The notes: generated by a model from the sequence alone, not told the origin. A stretch of DNA of 64,000 bases from Gammaproteobacteria bacterium (GCA_024234995.1 JACKNF010000001.1:248001-312000), one strand, 5' to 3'. Positions 43,538 through 52,913 are shown, counted from the stretch's first letter. Numbers and translations: made by a program.

Positions 43538-44806
43538 ATGTCTCTGCTGGCGCTTGGCCTCAATCATCAGACTGCACCGATCGGCGTCCGTGAACGGGTG
43601 ACGTTCGCGCCGGACCGGCTGCATCCGGCCCTGCAAGATTTGCAGGAGCATGGCGGTGTCTATGAAGCAGCAATTTTGTCCACCTGTAATCGTACCGAAC
43701 TGTATTGCGGCTTGAAAGATGATGACAGCCAGCGTGTGGTGGAGTGGCTGGGCGATTATCATACGCTGCGGACAGCGGATTTGCGGCCTTATCTTTATCA
43801 GCATGCTGAAGGCCGGGCCGTGCGGCATATTCTTCGGGTTGCCTCCGGGCTGGATTCGCTGGTGTTGGGTGAGCCGCAAATTCTCGGCCAAGTCAAGATG
43901 GCTTATCGGGCGGCTAATCACGCCGGCACTCTGGGTGCTCTGCTTGAGCGGCTATTTCAGCACACGTTTGCGGTCGCCAAGCAAGTACGCACCGATACAC
44001 GTATTGGTGCCAGCCCGGTGTCGGTTGCATTTGCCGCGGTCGGTTTGGCTAAACAGATTTTTGCCGACCTTCCGCATCGCACCGCACTGCTGATTGGTGC
44101 CGGCGACACAATTGAACTGGTAGCCCGCCACCTCCATGAGAGCGGGATTGGCCGGCTGGTCGTCGCTAACCGCACACTGGAACGAGCGCACACGTTGGCG
44201 GCTTCTTTTGCCGGTTACGCCATCGCTCTGGAGGAAATCGCGCTCCATCTTGGTGAGGCAGACATGGTGATTGCGTCCACCGCAAATCCTGGACTGATGC
44301 TCGAAGCTCCATTAGTTCGCCGCTGCCTGAAACAGCGCCGCCATCAGCCCATGTTCATGGTCGATCTGGCCGTGCCACGTGATATCGACCCGGCAGTGGC
44401 TGATTTGGATGATGTGTACCTCTATACGGTGGATGATCTCAAGGATATTATCCAGGAAAACCTGCGTTCGCGGCAGGCGGCTGCCCGGCAAGCAGAAGAG
44501 ATTATCGATAGCCAAGTCGAACATTTTATGGCCTGGCTGCGTACTCAGGATAGTGTCGAAAGTATTCGTACGCTGCGTCAGCGCGCTGAAGTCGCGCGTG
44601 ATGACGCACTGGCCCGCGCCCGCCGGCAGCTTGCTCAGGGCAAGGATCCTGCTGAAGTATTAAATTTTTTAGCCAATACATTGACTAACAAGCTTATTCA
44701 TCCACCCTGCGCAGGTCTCCGGGAAGCAGCCGCTCAAGGCGATTTGGCAATGTTAGCTCTGATTCAAAACCTGTACCGCTTGCACGACGGAAAACCGTGT
44801 CCATGA
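43538..44806 (+). CDS. hemA: Glutamyl-tRNA reductase
   Basis: A 422-residue enzyme reducing glutamyl-tRNA to glutamate-1-semialdehyde, the first committed step of C5 tetrapyrrole synthesis. ALGLNHQTAPIGVRERVTF starts the family core. The catalytic Cys50 is in STCNRTELYC, and GEPQILGQVKMAYRAA and the NADPH-binding GAGDTIELVARHL follow. The dimerisation domain closes the protein. The frame has a TTG at 43529, but the ATG at 43538 matches the family start. Its stop overlaps the prfA start. Confidence 0.97.
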   Translation: MSLLALGLNHQTAPIGVRERVTFAPDRLHPALQDLQEHGGVYEAAILSTCNRTELYCGLKDDDSQRVVEWLGDYHTLRTADLRPYLYQHAEGRAVRHILRVASGLDSLVLGEPQILGQVKMAYRAANHAGTLGALLERLFQHTFAVAKQVRTDTRIGASPVSVAFAAVGLAKQIFADLPHRTALLIGAGDTIELVARHLHESGIGRLVVANRTLERAHTLAASFAGYAIALEEIALHLGEADMVIASTANPGLMLEAPLVRRCLKQRRHQPMFMVDLAVPRDIDPAVADLDDVYLYTVDDLKDIIQENLRSRQAAARQAEEIIDSQVEHFMAWLRTQDSVESIRTLRQRAEVARDDALARARRQLAQGKDPAEVLNFLANTLTNKLIHPPCAGLREAAAQGDLAMLALIQNLYRLHDGKPCP

Positions 44807-45891
44807 ACCCATCTATGCTGGTTAAGCTGGAACAACTGGCGGCCCGCCATGAGGAGATCAGCGCACTGCTGGCGGAGCCCGATATCATTAACGATAATGA
44901 CCGTTTCCGTGCTTTATCGATGGAATATGCTCAATTGGAACCGGTCGCCAGCGGATTCCACGCCTACCACCGGGTGCTTGATGAACTGGACAGCGCCCGT
45001 GCTCTTGCTCAGGATAGTGACCCTGAAATGCGCGCCTTGGCTCAGTCTGAACTTTTGGAGGCTGAAGAGCGCCGTGTTGAGCAGGAGCAGGCCTTGCAAC
45101 TGTTGTTATTGCCGCGTGATCCGCACGACGCAGGTAACGTCTTCCTGGAGATCCGCGCCGGCACGGGGGGTGACGAGGCAGCGCTGTTTGCCGGGGATTT
45201 ATGGCGCATGTACAGCCGTTATGCGGAGTTGCATGGCTGGAAACTGGAGATCCTGAGTGAGAGCATCGGCGAACACGGCGGCTATAAAGAAGTGATCGGC
45301 CGGATTATCGGTCAAGATGTTTATTCAAAACTCAAATTTGAATCCGGTGCTCATCGGGTGCAGCGGGTGCCAGTGACCGAGGCGCAAGGACGCATTCATA
45401 CCTCGGCCGCTACGGTGGCGGTCATGCCAGAACTGGCGGAAGTTGAGCAGATCGATATCAATCCTGCGGATTTGCGCATTGACACGTACCGTGCGTCTGG
45501 GGCGGGTGGCCAACATGTTAACAAGACGGATTCAGCGATTCGCATCACGCATTTACCCAGTGGTATTGTAGTGGAGTGCCAGGACGAGCGCTCCCAGCAT
45601 AAAAACCGTTCACGGGCCATGTCCTTGTTGCAAACCAAGCTGCTAACGGCGGAACAAGAGAAGCAGACCAGCGCCCAGGCTCAAACCCGGAAGTTGCTGG
45701 TAGGCAGTGGCGACCGTTCCGAACGCATCCGCACCTATAATTTTCCGCAGGGACGGGTAACCGACCATCGCATCAACCTGACTTTGTACAAACTTGATGA
45801 AGTGCTAGAAGGCCATCTCGATTCAGTGATCGGGCCACTGATTCAAGAACAAAGACTGCTCGACTTAAATTCGCTCATGGATGAGTTGTAA
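44803..45891 (+). CDS. prfA: Peptide chain release factor 1
   Basis: A 362-residue factor that ends translation at UAA and UAG. The catalytic GGQ lies in SGAGGQHVNKTDSAIRITH, and EIRAGTGGDEAALFAGDL and SEGGYKEV-type SIGEHGGYKEV are family motifs. The PXT tripeptide position that reads the stop codon is PVTE in VQRVPVTEAQGR. The ATG at 44803 overlaps the hemA stop in an ATGA; a GTG at 44797 is an alternative. The usual next gene, prmC (which methylates this GGQ), is not here. Confidence 0.96.
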   Translation: MNPSMLVKLEQLAARHEEISALLAEPDIINDNDRFRALSMEYAQLEPVASGFHAYHRVLDELDSARALAQDSDPEMRALAQSELLEAEERRVEQEQALQLLLLPRDPHDAGNVFLEIRAGTGGDEAALFAGDLWRMYSRYAELHGWKLEILSESIGEHGGYKEVIGRIIGQDVYSKLKFESGAHRVQRVPVTEAQGRIHTSAATVAVMPELAEVEQIDINPADLRIDTYRASGAGGQHVNKTDSAIRITHLPSGIVVECQDERSQHKNRSRAMSLLQTKLLTAEQEKQTSAQAQTRKLLVGSGDRSERIRTYNFPQGRVTDHRINLTLYKLDEVLEGHLDSVIGPLIQEQRLLDLNSLMDEL

Positions 45892-45895
45892 ATAA

Positions 45896-46789
45896 ATGAC
45901 TCAAGCGGCTCTCACGCCGGACCGGATTTGGTCGCTGCTGCTTGAATTGCGCCGCGCTTCCCGGACGCTGGAGACACTTCCCGGCCGCTTTGGCCTTGGG
46001 CTGGCAAGGCAGGATCAGTGGGTCCTCATTCCTGCCGGTGATCCCGCTGCATTCATTGAAGTTGCCAGTGATGGTTCCTGGATTGCCAAAACCCCTATTA
46101 CGCAAGTCAGCGAGGAACTCCTGGATCTCTATCTGCCCATGGCGCTGGCTTGCCGGCAGCAACCGTTCACCGTGGCGCATCTGGGACAGAGTCTCGATGG
46201 GCGCATCGCGACCGCTTGTGGTGCATCTTGCCACATCAATGGTTCCGAAAACCTGATACACCTCCACCGGATGCGCGCCTTATGCGATGCGATCCTCGTT
46301 GGCGCGGGAACGGTGGAGTGTGACGACCCGCAACTGACCACCCGGCGGGTTACCGGTCCTCACCCGGTGCGGGTCGTGATTGATCCTCACCGCCGTCTAA
46401 CCGTCAAACGCCATCTATTTCAGGACCGGACCACATCAACCCTGGTGGTCTGCGCTGAAGCGCTGGTTGATCAACCAGGGCCGGGCTATGCTGAGGTCGT
46501 TGGCATCCCGCATGATGGTCAACGCCTGCCTCTTCGGGAAATTGTACGGCGGTTGCATCAACGCGGTTTATTCGGGTTATTCATCGAGGGTGGCGGTGTG
46601 ACGGTCTCCGCCTTTTTGGAAGAAGGCTTGCTGGACCGGTTGCATATTGCTATCGCGCCGCTGATTATCGGCTCCGGCCGGCCTGGGATTACTTTACCGG
46701 TGATCAATGACTTGTCTCAAGGATTGCGCCCTCGTCATCGCCGCTATGAAATGGGTGGAGATATACTATTCGATTGCCGGTTTTCTTGA
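45896..46789 (+). CDS. RibD-type reductase domain protein
   Basis: A 297-residue protein. From about residue 90 it matches the RibD C-terminal reductase fold (FTVAHLGQSLDGRIAT, NGSENLIHLHRMRALCDAIL, VGAGTVECDDPQLT, LFIEGGGVTVSAFLEEGL), which resembles NADPH-dependent dihydrofolate or riboflavin-pathway reductases. The first 90 residues lack the zinc-binding His/Cys motifs of the RibD deaminase domain, so it is not a complete bifunctional RibD. It may be a stand-alone reductase of unknown substrate. It lies 4 nt after prfA, where prmC is usual. Confidence 0.8.
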   Translation: MTQAALTPDRIWSLLLELRRASRTLETLPGRFGLGLARQDQWVLIPAGDPAAFIEVASDGSWIAKTPITQVSEELLDLYLPMALACRQQPFTVAHLGQSLDGRIATACGASCHINGSENLIHLHRMRALCDAILVGAGTVECDDPQLTTRRVTGPHPVRVVIDPHRRLTVKRHLFQDRTTSTLVVCAEALVDQPGPGYAEVVGIPHDGQRLPLREIVRRLHQRGLFGLFIEGGGVTVSAFLEEGLLDRLHIAIAPLIIGSGRPGITLPVINDLSQGLRPRHRRYEMGGDILFDCRFS

Positions 46790-46879
46790 TGGTTGTGTTA
46801 TTATTTTCCTGCGTCTTGACCGAGCCAAAACTCTGTTTCAAACTGCTGGAAATACCGCCAAGCCCTTGAAATAACTACC

Positions 46880-46967
46880 GGAGAGGTGGCAGAGTGGTCG
46901 ATTGCGACGGTCTTGAAAACCGTTGACCCGCGAGGGTCCGTGGGTTCGAATCCCACCCTCTCCGCCA
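46880..46967 (+). tRNA. tRNA-Ser (TGA anticodon)
   Basis: 88 nt with encoded CCA. The acceptor arms GGAGAGG and CCTCTCC pair perfectly, the anticodon loop is CTTGAAA, and the long variable arm expected of class II tRNAs is present before GGTTCGAATCC. Confidence 0.96.
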
Positions 46968-47016
46968 ATTTTTTCGTAAGTACAGCCCATCCTTTGGAAA
47001 GCTAAAGATCAAGTGC

Positions 47017-47721
47017 ATGAAAACTGTTCTGGCCATCCGTCATGTCGCCTTTGAAGATTTAGGTAGCTTCGCGCCCGTTTTAGCGGATCGGGGATACGCG
47101 ATTCAGTATCAGGAAGCAGGCTGGGATGACCTGGCGGCGCTGGACCCATTGGCTAACGATTTACTGGTGGTTCTGGGCGGCCCTATTGGTGTCTACGAGG
47201 AACAGGCATATCCTTTCATCAACGATGAATTGCGGTTATTGCGCGCGCGCCTGGTTGCAGGGCGGCCAGCAATTGGCATCTGTCTGGGCGGACAGATGAT
47301 GGCTCGCGCTCTAGGCGCAAAGGTTTATCCAGGCGGCCATAAGGAAATTGGCTGGAAGCCGTTGGTATTGACCGGCGCTGGCCATGCCAGTCCATTAGCG
47401 GCGTTTGCGGATGGAGTACCCGTCCTGCATTGGCATGGCGATACTTTCGATTTACCGGAAGGTGCAGCATTGTTAGCGTCGACCGGCCTTTACCCTCATC
47501 AAGCCTTTACGTGGGGAAACCACGCGCTGGCCTTGCAGTTCCACATCGAGACCACAGCACCCGGTCTGGAACGCTGGTTTATCGGCCATGCTTGCGAAAT
47601 CGCTGGTACGCCAGGCCTGGACGTGCCTGCGCTGCGTGCCGAAACTGCGCGCTATGCGTTGGAGGCAGAAGCGCGAGGCCAGCAATGTTTGCATGCATGG
47701 CTGGATCAAGCGGGATTGTGA
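47017..47721 (+). CDS. Class I glutamine amidotransferase
   Basis: A 234-residue enzyme of the GMP-synthase-like amidotransferase group. The nucleophile elbow GICLGGQ holds Cys89, and LQFHIE gives the catalytic His and Glu near residue 175. LLVVLGGPIGVYEE and LHWHGDTFDLP are further family motifs. The partner synthase, and so the product, is unknown; stand-alone forms of this group act on gamma-glutamyl compounds or various metabolites. Flanked by tRNA-Ser and a glycosyltransferase. Confidence 0.85.
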   Translation: MKTVLAIRHVAFEDLGSFAPVLADRGYAIQYQEAGWDDLAALDPLANDLLVVLGGPIGVYEEQAYPFINDELRLLRARLVAGRPAIGICLGGQMMARALGAKVYPGGHKEIGWKPLVLTGAGHASPLAAFADGVPVLHWHGDTFDLPEGAALLASTGLYPHQAFTWGNHALALQFHIETTAPGLERWFIGHACEIAGTPGLDVPALRAETARYALEAEARGQQCLHAWLDQAGL

Positions 47722-47771
47722 TCTACATGACGTTTAACCTGTCAGTTGGCTAAAACTCGCAGGAAAACGGC

Positions 47772-48689
47772 ATGAGTCTCCCGCTGGTGAGTGTGGCGGT
47801 GCCAGCTTATAACCACGCCCCCTTTCTGACGGCTTGCCTGGAATCGGTGCGTAATCAGACGTATCCCCGGTTGGAGCTGGTCATCGTTGATGATGGCTCG
47901 ACCGACGATACGCTAGCGGTCGCCGAATGTTTCGCCGCTGACCATGACGGGCGCTTCGAGCATCTAACCCTTCTCCATCAATCGAACCGCGGCGTCAGCG
48001 CTGCCTCCAACCGCGCCATTGCCGCCTGCCGGGGTGAATGGGTCCACTTGCTCGGCTCTGATGACGTGCTCTATCCCAATAAGATTCAGATCCAGCAACA
48101 GGCGATTGCCGGCTGGAAGGAGCCGCGCTTGGCGCTGGTCTATTCCGACGTGGATTTCATCGATGTCAATGGACAAATCCTATCGTCCGCCACCCGGAAA
48201 CGCCCGCTGCCCGGTCCCGATCATCAGGCGTATCTCCATCTGATCCGGTATAACGATGTTGCTAACGCCACTGTAGTGTTGCGCCGCGAAGCGTTTCTAG
48301 CCATCGGCGGCTTCGATGAACATCTGCCTTTGGAGGATCTGGACTGCTGGCTGCGCTTGTCTGTCCATCATGCCATAGCGCGGGTTCCCGGTTTGCTGGC
48401 CGGTTACCGGCGGCACGGCGGTAACACCAGCCTTCGCCAGTGGATGATGTTCGAGGCAAACTGGGACACCTTGGGCAAATTCGCTGAACAGCATGGAGAT
48501 TTGATTCCGCCGGCACTCTGGCGGGCTTGTTTGCGCCGCCGCTTGCGCAGTTTTCTACGCTGGGCGCGGAAGAATGCGCACGAATTGGTTCCTATGATTC
48601 TTAACGATGTCCTGCTCAGTTTGATCTGTACGCCGGAACCCGCTGTCTGGCGCCGCTACGCGGCCCGCTGCCGGGCGCTCGCCGCATAA
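47772..48689 (+). CDS. Glycosyltransferase family 2
   Basis: A 305-residue inverting glycosyltransferase. The N-terminal GT-A fold shows SVAVPAYNHAPFLTACLESV, VDDGSTDDT (sugar-nucleotide binding, residues 39-47) and GSDDVL (metal-binding acidic motif near 97), then YSDVDF. The LPLEDLDCWLRLS segment is the likely catalytic region. No membrane segment is evident. No sugar-nucleotide or surface-polysaccharide genes are nearby, so the acceptor is unknown. Confidence 0.85.
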   Translation: MSLPLVSVAVPAYNHAPFLTACLESVRNQTYPRLELVIVDDGSTDDTLAVAECFAADHDGRFEHLTLLHQSNRGVSAASNRAIAACRGEWVHLLGSDDVLYPNKIQIQQQAIAGWKEPRLALVYSDVDFIDVNGQILSSATRKRPLPGPDHQAYLHLIRYNDVANATVVLRREAFLAIGGFDEHLPLEDLDCWLRLSVHHAIARVPGLLAGYRRHGGNTSLRQWMMFEANWDTLGKFAEQHGDLIPPALWRACLRRRLRSFLRWARKNAHELVPMILNDVLLSLICTPEPAVWRRYAARCRALAA

Positions 48690-48870
48690 TCAGATTTCCT
48701 GAATTTAGGTATGCTTTTTAATAAAATTACCTTTAATTAAAGTAGTTACATCAGAAAACTGACTGACGTGGGCTACCCACTCCCAGTAACTGCCTTTACA
48801 ATCCCATTTAGTGCGGGAAGGTCGCCCCAACAGGCGTTTCCTGCTAACTCCAAACCTGAAAACGAATTTA

Positions 48871-48875
48871 AGGAG
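48871..48875 (+). promoter_or_regulatory. Ribosome-binding site deciding the etfQO start
   Basis: AGGAG lies 6 nt before the GTG at 48882, which is therefore preferred over the ATG at 48897. Confidence 0.6.
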
Positions 48876-48881
48876 TGACCG

Positions 48882-50516
48882 GTGGAACGCGAAAGTATGG
48901 AATATGATGTGGTCATCGTGGGCGCTGGCCCATCCGGTTTGTCGGCAGCCATCCGTTTGAAGCAACTGGCCGCGGAGAAGAACCAGGAAATCAATGTCTG
49001 CGTCCTCGAAAAAGGCTCCGAAGTCGGTGCGCACATCCTGTCCGGCGCGGTCGTAGAACCTCGTGCTCTCAATGAACTCATTCCGGACTGGAAAGAGCGG
49101 GGCGCGCCGATGCTCACGCCGGCGGCTGGCGACCGCTTCCTGTTGCTGACCCGTGAGACCTCGTACCGTTTGCCCACTCCGCCGCAGATGAACAACCACG
49201 GTAACTACATTATCAGCTTGGGCAATCTATGCCGCTGGCTGGCTGAGCAAGCTGAGGAACTGGGTGTGGAAATCTACCCCGGCTTTGCCGCCGCCGAGGT
49301 GCTCTACGATGATGACGGTGTAGTTGCCGGCGTTGCTACCGGTGATATGGGTGTCGACCGGCAAGGTCAGCCAACCGACCAATTCACACCGGGCATGGAA
49401 CTGCGTGCCCGTTACACGATGTTCGCCGAAGGCTGCCGCGGTTCGCTGACCAAGCTTCTCCTCGAACGCTTCAATTTACGCGAGGGCGTCGACCCGCAGA
49501 CGTATGGCATCGGTATCAAAGAATTGTGGGAAGTCGATCCGGCGAAACACCAGCCGGGCCAGATCGTCCATACCGTGGGCTGGCCGCTGGACGCCAGCAC
49601 GTATGGGGGATCTTTCCTGTATCATCTGGAAAATAATCAGATATCGGTTGGGTTTGTGGTCGGCCTGGGTTATGCGAACCCGCACTTGTCACCGTTTGAG
49701 GAATTCCAGCGCTTCAAGACACATCCTGATATCCGTCCGGCGTTTGAGGGTGGCCGGCGTATTGCCTATGGCGCGCGTGCGATTTCCGCCGGCGGCATCC
49801 AGTCTATTCCCAAATTGACCTTCCCCGGCGGTGTGCTGATCGGCGATACCGCCGGTTTTCTGAACATGCCCAAGATCAAGGGCACCCACACAGCGATGAA
49901 ATCCGGGATGGTCGCTGCTGATGCTGTATTCGCCGCCTTTGCGGCGGCGGACCGTCCTGTTGAAGTAACGGCCTATCCCGAGTTATTGCGGCAAAGCTGG
50001 CTGTGGGAAGAACTCTACCAGGTGCGCAATATCAAGCCATCATTCAGTTGGGGATTGTGGGCGGCTATTGCCTATTCTGCCCTGGATACCTACCTGTTCC
50101 GGGGTAAAGCGCCATGGACTTTCCATCATAAACCGGATCATGCCAAGCTGAAGAAAGCCAGCGAGTGTCAGAAGATTGAATATCCGAAACCGGATGGGGT
50201 GATCAGCTTTGACCGCCTGTCCTCGGTGTTCATCTCCAACACCAATCACGAAGAAGAACAGCCCTGTCACCTGACTCTAAAGGATCCGGCAGTACCGGTC
50301 CAGGTCAATCTAGCGTTGTACGATGCCCCTGAACAACGCTATTGCCCAGCGGGGGTCTATGAGATTGTCCGGGACGGTGATGGACATAATCCCCGTTTGC
50401 AGATCAACGCCCAGAACTGCGTCCACTGCAAGACCTGCGATATCAAGGATCCTACCCAGAATATTCACTGGGTAACGCCTCAAGGCGGCGATGGACCCAA
50501 TTATCCGAATATGTAA
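48882..50516 (+). CDS. Electron transfer flavoprotein-ubiquinone oxidoreductase
   Basis: A 544-residue ETF-QO, which passes electrons from ETF (from acyl-CoA and amine dehydrogenases) to quinone at the inner membrane. The FAD-binding VVIVGAGPSGLSAAIRL is at the N-terminus, followed by the central HTVGWPLD and GDTAGFLNMPKIKG motifs. The C-terminal [4Fe-4S] domain uses the Cys of NCVHCKTCDIKDPTQN plus an upstream Cys near YCPAGVYE. The GTG start has a strong ribosome-binding site. etfA and etfB are not in the window. Confidence 0.96.
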   Translation: MERESMEYDVVIVGAGPSGLSAAIRLKQLAAEKNQEINVCVLEKGSEVGAHILSGAVVEPRALNELIPDWKERGAPMLTPAAGDRFLLLTRETSYRLPTPPQMNNHGNYIISLGNLCRWLAEQAEELGVEIYPGFAAAEVLYDDDGVVAGVATGDMGVDRQGQPTDQFTPGMELRARYTMFAEGCRGSLTKLLLERFNLREGVDPQTYGIGIKELWEVDPAKHQPGQIVHTVGWPLDASTYGGSFLYHLENNQISVGFVVGLGYANPHLSPFEEFQRFKTHPDIRPAFEGGRRIAYGARAISAGGIQSIPKLTFPGGVLIGDTAGFLNMPKIKGTHTAMKSGMVAADAVFAAFAAADRPVEVTAYPELLRQSWLWEELYQVRNIKPSFSWGLWAAIAYSALDTYLFRGKAPWTFHHKPDHAKLKKASECQKIEYPKPDGVISFDRLSSVFISNTNHEEEQPCHLTLKDPAVPVQVNLALYDAPEQRYCPAGVYEIVRDGDGHNPRLQINAQNCVHCKTCDIKDPTQNIHWVTPQGGDGPNYPNM

Positions 50517-50522
50517 AAACAT

Positions 50523-50550
50523 CCCAGGGCAGCGCCCTGGGTCGAATTTT
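50523..50550 (+). terminator. Rho-independent terminator after ETF-QO
   Basis: CCCAGGGC, loop AGC, GCCCTGGG is a perfect 8-bp stem followed by TCGAATTTT, 6 nt after the stop codon. The T tract is short. Confidence 0.75.
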
Positions 50551-50563
50551 CGGAGATTGCGTC

Positions 50564-50724
50564 ATGTCCCTATCGAATCCTGCCGGCGGCAACCGGATCA
50601 GCAATGGCTGTTGACGGAAAGCACCGGACTGGAGAGCACTCTGCGGTTGCACGCGATTGACTGTGAACTGGCGCTGACGGAAGTTTACGGCAAGGTCGAA
50701 CTTCAGAATGAGGCGGATGGTTAA
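50564..50724 (+). pseudogene. Possible remnant of a larger gene
   Basis: An ATG at 50564 has GGAG 8-9 nt upstream, but its frame stops after 16 codons (MSLSNPAGGNRISNGC). Another frame continues directly with TESTGLESTLRLHAIDCELA and TEVYGKVELQNEADG to a stop at 50724. The second part resembles the start of a VIT-type domain. This fits the frameshifted 5' end of a lost gene, but could be chance. Confidence 0.25.
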
Positions 50725-50812
50725 GGCAAACACAGCGTGGTTTTTCAGGCCGGGAATGTTATCTTAAGCACCAGTTAGAATCTTTCAGAACCCTCCCCGG
50801 AAATCATAACCT

Positions 50813-51805
50813 ATGAACAACCCAGCGATTCTCTCTCAACCTCTTTCACCCGTGCAGCAACCTGTTTTCGACACTCCAGCCTGGACCGTGGATGCGGTGC
50901 TGGCGCTGTTCGAATTGCCCTTTTCTGACCTGATGTTCCAAGCGCAGCAGGCTTTGCGTGAGAATTTTGATCCCAACGCGGTACAGCGTTCGACCCTGCT
51001 GTCGGTCAAAACGGGCAACTGCTCCGAGGATTGCGGCTACTGCTCACAATCCAAACGCTACCAGACTGGATTGGAGACACAGCGCCTGTTGTCCACCGAA
51101 GAGGTATTGGCAGCAGCCAAAGCAGCCAAGGAACAGGGTGCTAGCCGGTTCTGCATGGGTGCCGCCTGGCGCGGCCCCAAGGAAAAGGATTTACCGGCTG
51201 TCATGGAGATGGTCGGCGCCGTCAAAGCACTTGGGTTGGAAACTTGCGTAACCCTGGGCATTCTCAAGGACGGCCAAGCCGATCAGTTGAAGGAAGCGGG
51301 GCTGGACTACTACAACCATAATCTTGACACTGCTCCAGAGTTTTACGGGGATGTCGTCACGACGCATACCTACCAAGACCGGCTGGATACTTTGCAAAGT
51401 GTGCGTGCGGCTGGATTGAAAGTTTGCAGCGGCGGCATTGTCGGTATGGGCGAAACACGCCAGCATCGTGCCGGGTTGATTGCCAAGCTGGCCAATTTTG
51501 ATCCACCGCCGGAGTCGGTGCCCATTAACAATCTGGTGCCGATTCCCGGAACACCATTGGCTAACAGCGATCCGATCGACATTTTTGAATTTGCCCGCAC
51601 CATCGCCGCTGCGCGTATCACCATGCCGCGCAGCTACGTGCGCCTGTCTGCCGGACGGGAACAGATGAGCGAGGCCGAACAAGCACTGTGTTTCCTGGCG
51701 GGTGCCAACTCAATCTTCTACGGTGATTATTTGCTGACCACCAGCAACCCGCAAACACCTCACGATAACGTGCTGTTCGAGAAGTTAGGTTTACATGGCG
51801 TCTAA
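50813..51805 (+). CDS. bioB: Biotin synthase
   Basis: A 330-residue radical-SAM enzyme that inserts sulfur into dethiobiotin. The [4Fe-4S] ligands are Cys70, Cys74 and Cys77 in NCSEDCGYCSQS. The second-cluster Cys residues and GIVGMGET, NNLVPIPGTPLA and SAGREQM-type motifs are present. It precedes the DHH gene by about 180 nt, which hold a palindromic repeat. Confidence 0.97.
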   Translation: MNNPAILSQPLSPVQQPVFDTPAWTVDAVLALFELPFSDLMFQAQQALRENFDPNAVQRSTLLSVKTGNCSEDCGYCSQSKRYQTGLETQRLLSTEEVLAAAKAAKEQGASRFCMGAAWRGPKEKDLPAVMEMVGAVKALGLETCVTLGILKDGQADQLKEAGLDYYNHNLDTAPEFYGDVVTTHTYQDRLDTLQSVRAAGLKVCSGGIVGMGETRQHRAGLIAKLANFDPPPESVPINNLVPIPGTPLANSDPIDIFEFARTIAAARITMPRSYVRLSAGREQMSEAEQALCFLAGANSIFYGDYLLTTSNPQTPHDNVLFEKLGLHGV

Positions 51806-51867
51806 GGAATCAAGATCAAGGCAGTGTCTGACCTGCTTCGACTGGCCAGTGACTAGAATGTAGGACG

Positions 51868-51950
51868 TAGGGCGGGTTAGCGAAGCACAACCCGCCGTTG
51901 AGGGAATCCCGGTTGTGGCGGGTTACGGTTAATGCTGAACCCGCCCTACT
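51868..51950. repeat. Double-hairpin intergenic repeat
   Basis: An outer inverted repeat GTAGGGCGGGTT (51868-51879) / AACCCGCCCTAC (51939-51950) encloses a second inner pair AACCCGCC (51890-51897) / GGCGGGTT (51918-51925). The element can fold as two adjacent hairpins or one long stem. This type of GTAGGGCGGGTT element is a widespread REP-like repeat in proteobacteria. Confidence 0.8.
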
Positions 51951-51986
51951 CACTATCCAAATCCATGCATGAAAATGGAGTGACTG

Positions 51987-52913
51987 ATGACTGACAAATT
52001 CCGCCTAGTCACGCGCAGTGATATGGATGGCCTGGTCTGTGCGGTTTTACTGAATGAGCTGAAACTGATCGACGACATCAAATTCGTGCATCCTAAGGAC
52101 ATGCAGGATGGCAAGATCGAAATCAGCGGTCACGATATTACTACCAACCTGCCTTATGTGCCTGGCGTGCATCTCGCATTTGATCATCATTCGTCGGAAG
52201 TTCTACGCAACGAAGAGTATGACAATCACATCATTGACCCTAACGCGCCTTCAGCAGCCCGGGTCGTGTTCGATTACTACGGTGGCAAAGCCCGGTTTTC
52301 AGCAATTAGCGATGCTATGATGATCGCGGTGGACAAGGCAGATTCCGCCCAGTTCTCCAAGGAAGACATTCTCGAACCTAAGGGTTGGGAATTGCTCTCA
52401 TTCCTCATGGATGCTCGTACCGGTTTAGGGCGATTTCACGATTTCCGGATTTCCAACTATCAGTTGATGATGAATCTCATCGACTATTGCCGCAGTCACG
52501 GTATTGACGACATCCTGGAATTGCCCGATGTCCAGGAACGGGTAGGGATCTATTTTGAACACGCTCCCAAGGCCAGGGAACAGATCCAACGCTGCAGCAC
52601 GGTGCATAACAATCTGGTCGTTCTCGATCTACGCAATGAAGAAATTATCTGGGCAACCAATCGCTTCATGATTTATGCGTTGTTCCCGGAAACGAATATC
52701 TCGATCCATGTGATGTGGGGTTTTCAAAAGCAGAATACGGTGTTTGCTACCGGCAAGTCGATTCTGAACCGGACTTCAAAAACCAATATTGGCGAGTTGA
52801 TGTTGCGCTACAGCGGCGGTGGTCATGAAAATGCCGGCACCTGCCAAATCGATCACGATAAGGCAGATGCTGTATTGGCCGAATTGATCGCGCACATTAA
52901 TCAAGATGGCTGA
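51987..52913 (+). CDS. DHH-family phosphoesterase
   Basis: A 308-residue protein of the DHH superfamily. RSDMDGLVCAVLL carries the first Asp pair, LAFDHHSSE the DHH motif, and GGGHENAGTC the DHHA1-type C-terminal motif. Relatives are exopolyphosphatase-like or nucleotide phosphoesterases; the substrate is unknown. It overlaps bioA by 8 nt, so it is coupled to the biotin genes, though no biotin function is known for it. Confidence 0.85.
   Translation: MTDKFRLVTRSDMDGLVCAVLLNELKLIDDIKFVHPKDMQDGKIEISGHDITTNLPYVPGVHLAFDHHSSEVLRNEEYDNHIIDPNAPSAARVVFDYYGGKARFSAISDAMMIAVDKADSAQFSKEDILEPKGWELLSFLMDARTGLGRFHDFRISNYQLMMNLIDYCRSHGIDDILELPDVQERVGIYFEHAPKAREQIQRCSTVHNNLVVLDLRNEEIIWATNRFMIYALFPETNISIHVMWGFQKQNTVFATGKSILNRTSKTNIGELMLRYSGGGHENAGTCQIDHDKADAVLAELIAHINQDG

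Noticed and set aside
48768..48780. Small hairpin GTGGG-CTA-CCCAC upstream of etfQO
   Set aside because: Only five base pairs and no T tract; too weak to call.
48705..49199. Open frame on the minus strand overlapping the start of etfQO
   Set aside because: It is antisense to a clear gene and shows no family motifs.
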